NCBI GenBank assembly: GCA_001873295.1
Contig: MNYW01000082.1
Coordinates: 1 to 36,871, forward strand
Length of the DNA stretch: 36,871 nt
Reading direction: 5' to 3'
Source: Nitrospirae bacterium CG2_30_70_394
GTDB lineage: Bacteria; CG2-30-53-67; CG2-30-70-394
Shown here: positions 16,770 to 29,043 of the stretch, in pieces
Layout of the letters: each line of letters opens with the position of its first letter
How positions within the stretch are numbered: the first letter of the stretch is position 1
Program-made: the position numbers and the translations under genes
Notes under the pieces: model-generated
Database searches by the model: none
What the model was told of the DNA's origin: nothing
The model's input: the letters and a program-made list of their open reading frames with translations, nothing else

Positions 16770-17927
16770 TTACTCGAAGAGGTCGCAAAAGAGGGTGTCG
16801 GAGAAGAGCCACCCCTCGACGGTCAGACGCCACCCGGCCGGGCTCTCCGCCACCCAGCCGCGACCGCGATATGGGGCGAGGGCGCGTTCGAGCCACCCCA
16901 CTGCGCCGGCGCCGAAGCGGCCGGCGAGTTCCGCCCGCGCCACCCCCGCGGCGAGACGCAAGCGGAGCATGGTCCATTCGCCACGGGCGGTGGCGCCGGT
17001 GACCCGGTCGCGGCTCACAATCCCATCGCCGCCCCCGGCGATGGCGGCGAGGAAGCGATCGAGATCGGTCTCGTTCGCCCACCGCTCCCAGCCGCACCCA
17101 TCGTCGAGCAGGGCCATGCCGTGGGCGCCAGTGCCGGCGGCGAGACACGGGCGACATTGCCAATAGCCGAGGTTGTGGCGCGCCTCCGCCCCGGGGCGGG
17201 CAAAGTTGGAGAGCTCGTAGGCCACCAACCCCGCCGCGGCGGCTGCGCGGTGGAGGGTACGGTACTGCTCCGCCACCGCCCCCTCCGCCGGCAGCAACAA
17301 CCGGCCGGCGCGCACCTGGCGCGCCATCGGGACCGACTCTTCCAAGTGGAGGAGGTAGGCGGAGAGGTGGGGGACGCCGGTGGCCGCTGCCGCCGCCACG
17401 TTCGCCGCCACCCGCGCCGCGTCCTGTCCCGGCAGCCCCACCATGAGATCGAGAGAGAGGTTGTCGATCCCCGCCGCCGCCGCCGCCGCCAGCGTCTGGT
17501 AGATCTCCGCCACCGTGTGGCGCCGGCCAAGACGGGTGAGCTCGACGTCGTCGAAGGACTGGGCGCCAATGGAGAGGCGGTTGACGCCGGCTCCGGCGAC
17601 TTCGCGAATGAACGGGGTGGCGCCGTCGCCCGGGTTTACCTCCACCGTCACCTCCGCCCCCGCCTTCAGGCCGAAGAGGGTGTGCACCTCATCCAGAAGG
17701 CGGACCACCTGGCCGGGATCCAGCGCCGACGGGGTGCCACCCCCGAGATAGAGGGTCGCCAAGGGGCCCGGGAACTGGCTAGCGAGCTGGCCAAGCTGGC
17801 GATGAAGGGCCCCAAAGTAGGCCGCGACGCGGTCGCCGCCACCGGCGAGGGGAACCACGGTGAAGTCGCAGTAGGCGCAGCGACTGCGACAAAACGGTAG
17901 ATGGATGTAGAGGCCCGTGGCCGGCAT
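16770..17927 (-). CDS. hemW: Radical SAM heme chaperone HemW
   Basis: 385 residues. HemW is the CPDH-like radical SAM protein that binds heme and delivers it to client proteins; older annotation calls it oxygen-independent coproporphyrinogen III oxidase. The cluster motif is CRSRCAYC (Cys13, Cys17, Cys20, CX3CX2C) after GLYIHLPF. Other blocks are TLYLGGGTPSAL, EVTVEVNPGD, GVNRLSIGAQSFDD, LGRRHTVAEI, NLSLDLMVGLPGQ and YELSNFARPG followed by RHNLGYWQ. The HemW C-terminal domain is present. CX3CX2C without the extra upstream Cys of true HemN supports HemW. Start ATG 17927 precedes the conserved N-terminus; the frame stays open upstream only as low-complexity shadow. It is convergent with the TonB receptor gene. 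Confidence 0.93.
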   Translation of the reverse strand: MPATGLYIHLPFCRSRCAYCDFTVVPLAGGGDRVAAYFGALHRQLGQLASQFPGPLATLYLGGGTPSALDPGQVVRLLDEVHTLFGLKAGAEVTVEVNPGDGATPFIREVAGAGVNRLSIGAQSFDDVELTRLGRRHTVAEIYQTLAAAAAAGIDNLSLDLMVGLPGQDAARVAANVAAAAATGVPHLSAYLLHLEESVPMARQVRAGRLLLPAEGAVAEQYRTLHRAAAAAGLVAYELSNFARPGAEARHNLGYWQCRPCLAAGTGAHGMALLDDGCGWERWANETDLDRFLAAIAGGGDGIVSRDRVTGATARGEWTMLRLRLAAGVARAELAGRFGAGAVGWLERALAPYRGRGWVAESPAGWRLTVEGWLFSDTLFCDLFE

Positions 17928-18233
17928 GGGGCGGAGGGTACGGCAGCGGCAGGCGGTGGGGGCGCACTCCTCCGCACGTTCCGCACCTTGGCCACGACCG
18001 CAAGGGACGCCAGCGCCACCGCGGCGCGCACCGCGGCGGCGCGCAACGCGAAGAGTTTCGCCTGCGCCAGTGGCCCAGGCGCGGAGCTCGCATGCACGGT
18101 CCCTCGCCCCCGCCCCCTGGCCGCGCACGCCGCGCCCCCAACCGACGGTGCCAGCACAGCGCGCGGCGCGCGGGGAGGCGGCGCGGTCTCCGGGGTACGG
18201 CAACGGGGCGATCGCTGGCACGGTGGTGGCGCG

Positions 18234-18252
18234 CGGCATGGGGGGGCGCAGC
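18234..18252 (+). repeat. 19-bp direct repeat, copy 1
   Basis: CGGCATG followed by GGGGGGCGCAGC, identical to 18310-18328 at a 76-nt offset, inside the hemW-folC non-coding block. Both copies are followed by a CCGCGG-containing stretch. Confidence 0.85.
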
Positions 18253-18309
18253 ACGATGGCTCCGCGGCGGGTCGCGACACGGTAGCGAGGGGCAACACGG
18301 TAGGTGGCA

Positions 18310-18328
18310 CGGCATGGGGGGGCGCAGC
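18310..18328 (+). repeat. 19-bp direct repeat, copy 2
   Basis: Exact copy of 18234-18252, followed directly by GCCGCGG. Confidence 0.85.
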
Positions 18329-18553
18329 GCCGCGGCGCACAGCCACGGCGGCGGTGCGGCGCGGTCTCCGAAACGGCAACGGCTCCGCGGCCACGGGCGA
18401 CGGGCCGGGTCGCAACCCGGCCGGCAGCGCCCCCCGTGGCGGGGGTACCCCACGGGGGTGTTCACGGCACAAAGGCGATCGCCGCGCGCGATTCGGCGCA
18501 GCGCCGCGGCGGTGCGGTGCGGTCTCCACCACGGCGGGGGTACGCCACCGCCG

Positions 18554-18583
18554 TTGACAGCGACAGCGACCGCTCCGTAGCGT
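18554..18583 (+). promoter_or_regulatory. Candidate folC promoter, start site near the ATG
   Basis: A perfect TTGACA (18554-18559) is followed after 18 bp by TAGCGT (18578-18583), which ends 6 nt before the folC ATG. If used, transcription would begin at or next to the start codon, giving a leaderless or nearly leaderless mRNA. No Shine-Dalgarno site precedes this ATG, which agrees. Confidence 0.5.
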
Positions 18584-18589
18584 CCGACC

Positions 18590-19897
18590 ATGGGCGGCGC
18601 TGACAGCTTTCTCGCCAGCCTGGGAGAGGCGCGAATGGTCTTCGACCTGGACGCCTTTGCCCGTCTCCTCGCCGCCCTCGATTTTCCCGAGCGGCGTATT
18701 CCCGCCCTCCACGTCGCCGGGACCAATGGCAAGGGGTCGGTGTGCGCGATGGCTGAGGCGGTGTTGCGCGGCCACGGCGAACATACCGGCCTCTACACCT
18801 CGCCCCACCTCGACCACCCGCGCGAGCGGCTCGCGATCGACGGCGAGGCCATCGCCCTGGACCGGTTCGAGGGCGAGGTGGTCGCCCTGCGCGACCGGCT
18901 CGCCCACGCGGCGGAGGCGACGGGCTACTCCTACTTCGACTTTCTCACCGCCCTCGGCTTCACCCTGTTCGCCGCCGAGTCGGTCTCCGCGGCGGTGGTG
19001 GAAACGGGCCTCGGCGGCCGCCTCGACTCGACCCGCTTGTGCCAGGCGCGGGTCGCTTGCATCACCCCCATCGACTTCGACCACACGGCGATCCTCGGCG
19101 ACACCTTGGCGGCAATCGCGCGCGAGAAGGCAGGGATCCTGCGCCCCGGCGGGGTGGCCGTGGTGGCGCCACAAGTCGAGGAGGTAGCGGAGGTGGTGGC
19201 GGGAGTGGCCGGGGCGTGCGGCTGCACCCTGCTCCGGTTCGGCCATGAGTTTGGCGCGGAGGTGAGCGGGACGCGGGGCGGCACGCCGGTGTGCGTTGGC
19301 CACCCCGTTGACGGCGCAGCCGCCGCGCGCACCTGGCGCTACCACTCCCTTTCCGGCACCACCCTGGAGCTGCCCATGCCGCTTTTGGGCGACCACCAGG
19401 TGGTGAACGGGGCGTGCGCCCTGGCATGCGTCGAGGCCTTCCGCCGCCGCCCCCTCGATCCGGAGCGGACCGCCGCGGCCCTCGCCGGCGTGCGTTGGCC
19501 GGGGCGGCTGGAGTGGATCGGCGACGTCCTGGTCGATGGCGCCCACAACGTGGCGGGCGCCCGGGTCCTCGGGGCGTATCTGCGCGCGCAAAAAAGGCCG
19601 ATCCGCTTGCTGTGGGGGATGCTCCGAGACAAGGACGCGGCGGGCTTTTTCGCCGCCCTCGGCGTGCGGCCGGTGGAGGTGATTTTGCCGCGCCTGGCCG
19701 CGCCACGCGGCCGCACTCCCGAGACCTTGGTGGAGCTGTTGCCTCCGGCGCTGCCGTACCGGCTGGCGGAAACGGTGGCGGAGGGGCTGGCGATGGCACG
19801 CGGCGACGGCGAGACCCGCGTGTGCGTCACCGGCTCTCTCACCCTGGTGGGCGAGGCGCGTCGTCTTCTCCTCACCCCCGCGGCCCACGCCCGATGA
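18590..19897 (+). CDS. folC: Dihydrofolate synthase / folylpolyglutamate synthase
   Basis: 435 residues. FolC adds glutamate to dihydropteroate and then to folates (Mur-ligase fold). The ATP-binding loop is HVAGTNGKGS (41-50). LYTSPHLDHPRERL, the metal/ATP region VVETGLGGRLDSTR, PIDFDHTAILGDTL followed by IAREKAGILRPGG, and the C-terminal-domain DGAHN are all FolC signatures. The ATG at 18590 gives an N-terminus of the right length before FDLDAFARLLAAL. There is no Shine-Dalgarno site, but a TTGACA-type promoter sits just upstream. The stop overlaps a possible upstream start of lptD, so the two are co-transcribed. Confidence 0.95.
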   Translation: MGGADSFLASLGEARMVFDLDAFARLLAALDFPERRIPALHVAGTNGKGSVCAMAEAVLRGHGEHTGLYTSPHLDHPRERLAIDGEAIALDRFEGEVVALRDRLAHAAEATGYSYFDFLTALGFTLFAAESVSAAVVETGLGGRLDSTRLCQARVACITPIDFDHTAILGDTLAAIAREKAGILRPGGVAVVAPQVEEVAEVVAGVAGACGCTLLRFGHEFGAEVSGTRGGTPVCVGHPVDGAAAARTWRYHSLSGTTLELPMPLLGDHQVVNGACALACVEAFRRRPLDPERTAAALAGVRWPGRLEWIGDVLVDGAHNVAGARVLGAYLRAQKRPIRLLWGMLRDKDAAGFFAALGVRPVEVILPRLAAPRGRTPETLVELLPPALPYRLAETVAEGLAMARGDGETRVCVTGSLTLVGEARRLLLTPAAHAR

Positions 19898-19911
19898 GGG
19901 GGGGCGTGGCC

Positions 19912-22221
19912 ATGCGGTGGCTCGCCGTCCTTTGCCTCGGCGTGGGCCTCGCCGGGGTCGCCACGGCGGATATGCGCGAGGCGGATATCCAGGCGCGCCT
20001 GCGCGCGGCGCGGGAGCGGCTCTCCCCAGAGTCCCAGGAAGGACCGGCGACGAGCGAGCCGCCGGCGGTCGAGCACAACGAGCCGCTGGCCCGCTTCCTT
20101 CAGACCCCCCTGAGCGTCCTCAACCTGCACGAGACGGTGGCGATCGGCACGGTCACCCTGGAGGCGGATAGCCTGACCCACGAGGGTGAGGGGCGGTTTC
20201 GCGCCCGCGGCCATGTGCGACTGCACTATCGCGACACCACGGTGGAGGCGAACGAGCTCACCTTCAACGAGCCGGTCGGGGAGATCCAGGCGACCGGCAG
20301 GGTAACCCTCCGGCGCGGCGACGCGGTCCTGCGGACACGCGATGTGCGCCTCAACCTGAAGAGCGAGCTGGGCACCCTCGGGGCGACCCACCTCTACCTC
20401 GAGGGACGCCACTACTATGTGGACGCCGACCATCTAGAAAAGGTCGGGCCAACCCACTACGACGTCGCCGGCGGGCGGTTCTCGGCCTGCGTGCCGACGA
20501 ATCGGACGTGGGAGTTCCGCGCCAAGCAGATGTCAGTCGACACCGCCGGCAAGTTGAAGGCGCACCATGTCCTCTTCTACTGGCGCAGCGTACCCATCCT
20601 CTACCTGCCGTATCTGGAGCAAGACATCAGCACCCCACGCACCTCGGGGCTGCTCCTCTCTCAGCCCGAGACGAGCAGCCGCTACGGCTTCACCCTCGAC
20701 AATGCGTACTACTGGGTGATCAACAACTCGATGGACGCCACCGCCCGCTTCGACATCAAGGGGAGCCAGGGGTTCGGCGTCGGCGGCGAGTTCCGCTACG
20801 CCGCGGGTCCGGAGAGCGAGGGGGAGATCAAGGCGTACCGCCTGCAGGACACCTCCGGGGTCTCCTACGAGGCGCACGCCGACATCCGCCACCAGATCAC
20901 CGACCGCACGCGCGCCCGCCTCAACCTCCACTACATCGATGAGACCGACGCGGAGAGCCTGCGCGGCTTCTCCAGCTCGACCGCCACCCGGGTGACGCGC
21001 AACCTCGTCTCCGACGCCTTTATCAGCCAGCGCGCCGAGAACATGGTCGGCACCGTGAACCTGCGCCTCTTCCAAGATCTGGTGGACCACGCGGGGACCC
21101 AGTTTCAACGTCTCCCCGATCTGCGCCTGGAGATGCCCCTGCGCCCGGTCTTCTCCCAGCGGCTGCTGTGGCGCAACGCGGTCCACGCCACCAACTTCTG
21201 GCGCGACCAGGGCAGCCACGGCTGGCGCATCGACCTCAACAGCGCCCTGCGGCGCGACCTCAGCCCGCAACCGGGAATCGACCTGTACGGCGAAGCCGGC
21301 ATGGAAGAGGCGCTCTACACCTTCAGTGAGATCGAGGAGGATCGGGACAACCACAACCGCACCCTGCTCCACACCCGCCTCGGCACCCGCGGGCGCCTCT
21401 ACCGCAGCTACGGCGACCTGGACCATGTGGTCGAGCCGCGCCTGGAGTACTTTGGCCGGATCGGCGAAACACCGGAGAACGTGCCGCAGATCGATCGGAT
21501 TGACCGGCACGCGCGCGCCAGCCAGATCGATTTGTTGTTGACCCAGCACCTGCGCGATCACGCCACCGGCTTTCCCCTGGCGACCTTACGCACCGGCACC
21601 GGAGTCAACCTCCGCAACGCCGATCTCGACGCGCGGGACGAGTCCATCGACACCTTCGGTGAACTCACCCTGCGCTCACCCGCGGGTCTCGCCTTCGACC
21701 TTGAGAGCCACTGGCACACCGATCCCGGCAGCCACCGGGTAAGCGGCATGAACCTGTCGTACATCAAAGATCGCAACTGGTTTCTGCGCGGCGGCGTGCG
21801 CTGGCTGGCCACCAATCACCAGTTCGCCACCGCCGCCGGTGGTATCCGTCTGTCGCCACGCTGGGCGCTGGCCACCGAACAATGGTTCGACCTCAACGAC
21901 GGCGAACTCTCCGAATCGAGCTTCAGCATTGATCGCACCAGTCAGTGCTACGGCCAAACCCTCGAGCTCCACTACTTTCAGCGTGCCACTGACGGCACCA
22001 CGTCCTCCGGTGAATACCGAGTCCTGGCGAAGCTCCGCCTCCTCAACGTCGGTTCAATCGCCACGCCGTCTTTGGCGCTCGAGCGCTCCACCTCGACCAT
22101 CGACCGCTCAGCCGCGCCAACCAGCGCCGTGCCCCCGGCGGGTTCTAGCGCTCTCGACACAAACCGCTCCGTCGACCCCAGCCAGGTCATCCGCGGCTGG
22201 GTACGCGGGAGCTTTCTCTAA
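19912..22221 (+). CDS. lptD: LPS-assembly protein LptD
   Basis: 769 residues. LptD is the outer-membrane barrel that, with LptE plugged inside, inserts lipopolysaccharide into the outer leaflet. A signal peptide MRWLAVLCLGVGLAGVATA is followed by the N-terminal beta-jellyroll (OstA-like) domain: VTLEADSLTHEGEGRFRA, VEANELTFNEPVGEIQATG and FSACVPTNRTWEF. The barrel part contains VPILYLPYLEQDIST, the family-typical TSGLLLSQPETSSRYGF and NAYYWVINNSMDAT. I prefer the ATG at 19912 (AGGGGGGG run about 8 nt upstream, clean signal peptide); an ATG at 19894 overlaps the folC stop (ATGA) and would add six residues. Only a few Cys are visible, so the disulfide pattern of E. coli LptD is probably not conserved. 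Its partner may be the LptE-like gene at 34.3-34.9 kb. Confidence 0.93.
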   Translation: MRWLAVLCLGVGLAGVATADMREADIQARLRAARERLSPESQEGPATSEPPAVEHNEPLARFLQTPLSVLNLHETVAIGTVTLEADSLTHEGEGRFRARGHVRLHYRDTTVEANELTFNEPVGEIQATGRVTLRRGDAVLRTRDVRLNLKSELGTLGATHLYLEGRHYYVDADHLEKVGPTHYDVAGGRFSACVPTNRTWEFRAKQMSVDTAGKLKAHHVLFYWRSVPILYLPYLEQDISTPRTSGLLLSQPETSSRYGFTLDNAYYWVINNSMDATARFDIKGSQGFGVGGEFRYAAGPESEGEIKAYRLQDTSGVSYEAHADIRHQITDRTRARLNLHYIDETDAESLRGFSSSTATRVTRNLVSDAFISQRAENMVGTVNLRLFQDLVDHAGTQFQRLPDLRLEMPLRPVFSQRLLWRNAVHATNFWRDQGSHGWRIDLNSALRRDLSPQPGIDLYGEAGMEEALYTFSEIEEDRDNHNRTLLHTRLGTRGRLYRSYGDLDHVVEPRLEYFGRIGETPENVPQIDRIDRHARASQIDLLLTQHLRDHATGFPLATLRTGTGVNLRNADLDARDESIDTFGELTLRSPAGLAFDLESHWHTDPGSHRVSGMNLSYIKDRNWFLRGGVRWLATNHQFATAAGGIRLSPRWALATEQWFDLNDGELSESSFSIDRTSQCYGQTLELHYFQRATDGTTSSGEYRVLAKLRLLNVGSIATPSLALERSTSTIDRSAAPTSAVPPAGSSALDTNRSVDPSQVIRGWVRGSFL

Positions 22222-22607
22222 CACCCCAAACACCGGCCTGGCCAACCTCCGTGGGTTCAGCGTCCCGGCTAACCAGGAGCTATCTCGAACAGTCCGAGCT
22301 CCAGGATGTACCGAACCTCCGCAAGATCAGATCGCCTGGAGTTTTCCCAGCGTGACCTTGCCCGGAATGAGGCGAGAGCCCCCTTCAAAGGCACCAACGG
22401 ACCACCTAGGACTGTGTCGGACTTCGTCGATCGTCGCGAGAAGAAACGGGCTCGACTCCCGATCGGGACCCGTTCGAGCTGCTTAGCGGAGGTATAGAAC
22501 GAAGAACGGGACACGATTTGGCCCTGGGTCCGCTTTTCGTAGTAGATCGGGACAAGGTCCGACAGCCTCCCAGCGGCCCACGCCGCCAAAACCTGGCGAC
22601 AGTCCAC
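22222..22607. other. Gene-free stretch of lower GC between lptD and the rRNA terminator
   Basis: 386 nt whose base composition is visibly less GC-rich than the flanking genes. A minus-strand frame of up to 140 codons runs from inside 5S down to 22269, but it overlaps the 5S gene and its terminator and matches nothing I know. A 12-nt palindrome TCCCGATCGGGA (22457-22468) is flanked by AACGGG and CCCGTT arms. No lptD terminator with a T-tract is visible. Confidence 0.5.
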
Positions 22608-22644
22608 AAAAAAAGGCCTGCAGACCCTCACGGGTCTGCAGGCC
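22608..22644 (-). terminator. Terminator of the rRNA operon
   Basis: A perfect 13-bp stem (22615-22627 with 22632-22644, GGCCTGCAGACCC arm) with a 4-nt loop, followed on the minus strand by seven T (22608-22614). It begins 8 nt past the 5S 3' end. A run of eight T also precedes the stem on the minus strand. Confidence 0.95.
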
Positions 22645-22652
22645 AAAAAAAA

Positions 22653-22762
22653 TCCCGGCAGTGACCTACTCTCCCACCGTAGCAGTACCATCGGCGCTGG
22701 AGGGCTTAACTACCGTGTTCGGGATGGGAACGGGTGGAACCCCTCCGCAATGACCACCGGGA
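22653..22762 (-). rRNA. rrf: 5S ribosomal RNA
   Basis: 110 nt from TCCCGGTGGTCATTG to CACTGCCGGGA on the minus strand. The ends pair as helix I (TCCCGG with CCGGGA). Internal conserved blocks such as CCATCCCGAACACGG and GATGGTACTGC are present. Last RNA of the operon, followed at once by the terminator. Ends were set from helix I pairing and may be off by a few bases. Confidence 0.95.
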
Positions 22763-22775
22763 AATCGAAATTATC

Positions 22776-22798
22776 GACAAGAGAGAAGCAGGTGTACA
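22776..22798 (-). other. 23S processing stem, 3' arm
   Basis: GACAAGAGAGAAG (22776-22788) and GGTGTACA (22791-22798), as written on the plus strand, are perfectly complementary to 25792-25804 and 25781-25788. The transcript can thus form a 13+8 bp stem closing the 23S precursor, the usual RNase III substrate. Confidence 0.85.
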
Positions 22799-22818
22799 CA
22801 AAAAAAATTGGGAAGTTT

Positions 22819-25765
<2,947 letters not shown>

Positions 25766-25780
25766 AAGCCCAACAATTCA

Positions 25781-25804
25781 TGTACACCTCACTTCTCTCT
25801 TGTC
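25781..25804 (-). other. 23S processing stem, 5' arm
   Basis: TGTACACC (25781-25788) and CTTCTCTCTTGTC (25792-25804), plus-strand notation, pair with 22791-22798 and 22776-22788, separated by a 3/2-nt internal loop. It lies just upstream of the 23S 5' end. Confidence 0.85.
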
Positions 25805-25839
25805 AATGAGCTTGCCTCACACAGGTGTGGGCAATGGAA

Positions 25840-25885
25840 AGAAACAGACGTAACCTGCGACAAATCGCGGGTCACGTCTGTTTCT
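25840..25885 (-). other. Long hairpin abutting the 3' end of tRNA-Ala
   Basis: AGAAACAGACGT (25840-25851) and ACGTCTGTTTCT (25874-25885) form a perfect 12-bp inverted repeat, extended inward by about eight more pairs with one mismatch. Its outermost base is the final A of the tRNA-Ala CCA. In the transcript it lies between tRNA-Ala and the 23S processing stem, and may guide cleavage of the spacer. Confidence 0.8.
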
Positions 25886-25960
25886 GGTGGAGGATAGCGG
25901 GATCGAACCGCTGGCCTCCGGCTTGCAAAGCCGGCGCTCTCCCAGCTGAGCTAATCCCCC
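25885..25960 (-). tRNA. tRNA-Ala(UGC)
   Basis: 76 nt including an encoded CCA. Acceptor GGGGGAT pairs with ATCCTCC (one G-T); the anticodon loop is TTTGCAA with anticodon TGC; the T-arm contains GGTTCGATCC. Second tRNA in the 16S-23S spacer, the classical position. Confidence 0.97.
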
Positions 25961-26001
25961 AGAGCCGCCGCTCGCCGCCCCTTGAGATCCGCTCAGGCCT
26001 C

Positions 26002-26078
26002 TGGTGGGCCTGGGTAGACTCGAACTACCGACCTCACGATTATCAGTCGTGTGCTCTAGCCAACTGAGCTACAAGCCC
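26002..26078 (-). tRNA. tRNA-Ile(GAU)
   Basis: 77 nt including an encoded CCA. Acceptor GGGCTTG pairs with CAGGCCC; the anticodon loop is CTGATAA with anticodon GAT; the T-arm has AGTTCGAGTCT. First tRNA in the 16S-23S spacer, 41 nt upstream of tRNA-Ala. Confidence 0.97.
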
Positions 26079-26111
26079 GCCCCCGCCTCCGAGGGCTCTG
26101 TTGAAACCACG

Positions 26112-26138
26112 TTGATAGACAGAATTTAGCCTAGCGGG
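26112..26138 (-). other. 16S processing stem, 3' arm
   Basis: This 27-nt segment (TTGATAGACAGAATTTAG, then CCTAGCGGG in plus notation) is complementary to 27837-27863 over its full length with one G-U pair. Together they close the 16S precursor for RNase III. Confidence 0.9.
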
Positions 26139-26197
26139 GCCGACCTGGATATTTCCCAATCTACGGACCCGCTTGCGCGAATACGAGATTGAAGAAA

Positions 26198-27762
<1,565 letters not shown>

Positions 27763-27836
27763 AGCTGCAATCAAAAAAACGCAGCCACATCCGCTAGGGA
27801 TGCAACTGATCCTTGCGATCTTGTCGATCGCGGACG

Positions 27837-27863
27837 CCCGCTAGACTAAATTCTGTCTATCAA
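27837..27863 (-). other. 16S processing stem, 5' arm
   Basis: 27 nt pairing with 26112-26138 (see that entry). It lies about 75 nt upstream of the 16S 5' end and directly next to the boxA-like site. Confidence 0.9.
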
Positions 27864-27864
27864 C

Positions 27865-27875
27865 TTTCAGAGAAC
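27865..27875 (-). promoter_or_regulatory. boxA-like antitermination site in the rRNA leader
   Basis: The minus strand reads GTTCTCTGAAA here, close to boxA sequences such as TGCTCTTTGAAA that load the NusB-NusE antitermination complex. Its position between promoter and 16S fits. Confidence 0.6.
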
Positions 27876-27909
27876 CGCCCCTGAGGCGATTGCTCGCCAC
27901 GGGAGGAGT

Positions 27910-27938
27910 AATGTAGTCCTGGCCGGGGTGTGCGTCAA
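27910..27938 (-). promoter_or_regulatory. rRNA operon promoter
   Basis: Minus-strand TTGACG (27933-27938) and TACATT (27910-27915) lie exactly 17 bp apart. An A-rich stretch upstream (including GAAAAATA and AACCAAAGAAA) resembles an UP element. Transcription would begin around 27903, about 140 nt before 16S. Confidence 0.8.
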
Positions 27939-27986
27939 CCCCTTTCTTTGGTTGGGGCGAGCGCTATTTTTCAATGGGTTACGAAA

Positions 27987-29039
27987 CTAGTGCTGCGCGA
28001 CCGTGGATACGGAGGCAGCGTTCGGAACGAGGAGATCGGCGATCGCCTCGAAGAGGGCGACATCCCGAATAAGGGCGATGTGGGAGCGGCTCAAATAGCC
28101 CTCTCCGGGCCGAAGTTCCGCCGTTCGCCCACCCACGAGACCCGCCTCGACGCTCGCTACGGTCACGAGGCCGTCGTTGGCCAAGCCGTCATAAAGGTCA
28201 AGGTTGGAGACATAGTCGAGGAACAGGTTGGCCTCGGCACCCGTACCGGCGAAGGCGTAATACGCGGGGCGCGGCGGAGCAAGCGTGGCGAGGAAGCTGC
28301 TTCCCTCGGCGAGGTCGCGTGAAACCTCACGCTCACCAAAGAGCTCCCGATAGACCGCCCGCGCCACCTCCCGCGTCAGGGCAGTGGGGAGTGGGTCCGG
28401 CAGCTGGTTGATGTCCTCCAAGAGCGTCGCCTTCATTGCCTCCAGGGGTAGGCCGGCGTTGGGGGTGGCGATCATGGTCAAGAGGAGGACCGGAAACTCC
28501 TCGCCGAACTGGGTATCGAAACTCCGCGCCACCAGGCCGCCTTGGCTGTAGCCGATGAGGATCACCGGGCCCTGATAGCCGATGCGATGGAGCTCTCCGG
28601 CTAGTTCCGCGGCCGAGCGGTCGAGGTGGTTGAGCGGCTCGTACCGGTAGAGCCACTCCTGATAGTGGTCGTCCCACCCCGCAACACGGGTAGTGAGATC
28701 GGCGATCAAATCGTCCATCTGTTGCTGCGGGGAACCGCTGCTCAGAGGCAGGTGAAAGCCGTGAATGAAGATGACCGGCAGATGGCCCTCCCGAGGTCGC
28801 CGGCCGCGGCGCAGGGGATCGACATTGATCTCACCGTCCCCCGCCGGGTGGCTGGCGGTGGACTCGGTAAGCGCGAGGATCCGTGCCGTATCCGCATCTC
28901 CCGCATCCCCGCTCGATCCACCCCCGCATCCGCCCGCGGCGAGGAGAAGGACAAGGAGCACCGTCCACCGAGACCGACGCAGGTGCCAGCGGGCCACACT
29001 TCCTCGAATCATGTGGGTGGGCGCCGGCCAAGTTTTCAT
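27987..29039 (-). CDS. Lipase-like alpha/beta-hydrolase lipoprotein
   Basis: 350 residues. A basic N-region and hydrophobic stretch (WTVLLVLLLAAGGC) end in a lipobox-type Cys38, followed by a Gly/Ser/Asp linker, so it is probably a membrane-anchored lipoprotein. The alpha/beta-hydrolase core has the oxyanion motif VIFIHGFH (about 89-96) and nucleophile elbow IGYSQGG (Ser165), as in triacylglycerol lipase class families. The likely Asp lies in NDGLVTVAS and the His in SRSHIALIRD near the C-terminus. Substrate is unknown: lipid esters or a PGAP1-like role are possible. The ATG at 29039 is 4 nt after the tyrS stop; an internal ATG at 29012 gives a shorter N-region and is equally possible, since neither has a clear Shine-Dalgarno site. 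Last gene of the rpsP-tyrS transcript. Confidence 0.83.
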   Translation of the reverse strand: MKTWPAPTHMIRGSVARWHLRRSRWTVLLVLLLAAGGCGGGSSGDAGDADTARILALTESTASHPAGDGEINVDPLRRGRRPREGHLPVIFIHGFHLPLSSGSPQQQMDDLIADLTTRVAGWDDHYQEWLYRYEPLNHLDRSAAELAGELHRIGYQGPVILIGYSQGGLVARSFDTQFGEEFPVLLLTMIATPNAGLPLEAMKATLLEDINQLPDPLPTALTREVARAVYRELFGEREVSRDLAEGSSFLATLAPPRPAYYAFAGTGAEANLFLDYVSNLDLYDGLANDGLVTVASVEAGLVGGRTAELRPGEGYLSRSHIALIRDVALFEAIADLLVPNAASVSTVAQH

Positions 29040-29043
29040 GGGT

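Larger units (their letters stand above)
17928..18553. other. Repeat- and hairpin-rich non-coding block between hemW and folC
   Basis: About 630 nt without a credible gene; all frames give Gly/Ala/Arg-rich products. It holds direct repeats: a 19-nt unit at 18234-18252 and 18310-18328, and GGCGCGGTCTCC at 18179-18190 and 18359-18370. Hairpins are GGCCGGGT/ACCCGGCC (18403-18410 with 18415-18422) and CCCCCGTGG/CCACGGGGG (18431-18439 with 18450-18458). Motifs such as ACACGGTAG and CGGCAACGG recur. I cannot assign a function. Confidence 0.6.

Noticed and set aside
17928-18254. Upstream extension of hemW, and other long frames on both strands of this gap
   Set aside because: The products are low-complexity Gly/Ala/Arg/Pro and unlike any family. 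High GC keeps stops rare, so long open frames are expected by chance.
22269-22691. A 140-codon minus-strand frame next to 5S
   Set aside because: Its N-terminal third overlaps 5S rRNA and the operon terminator, and the product matches nothing I recognise.
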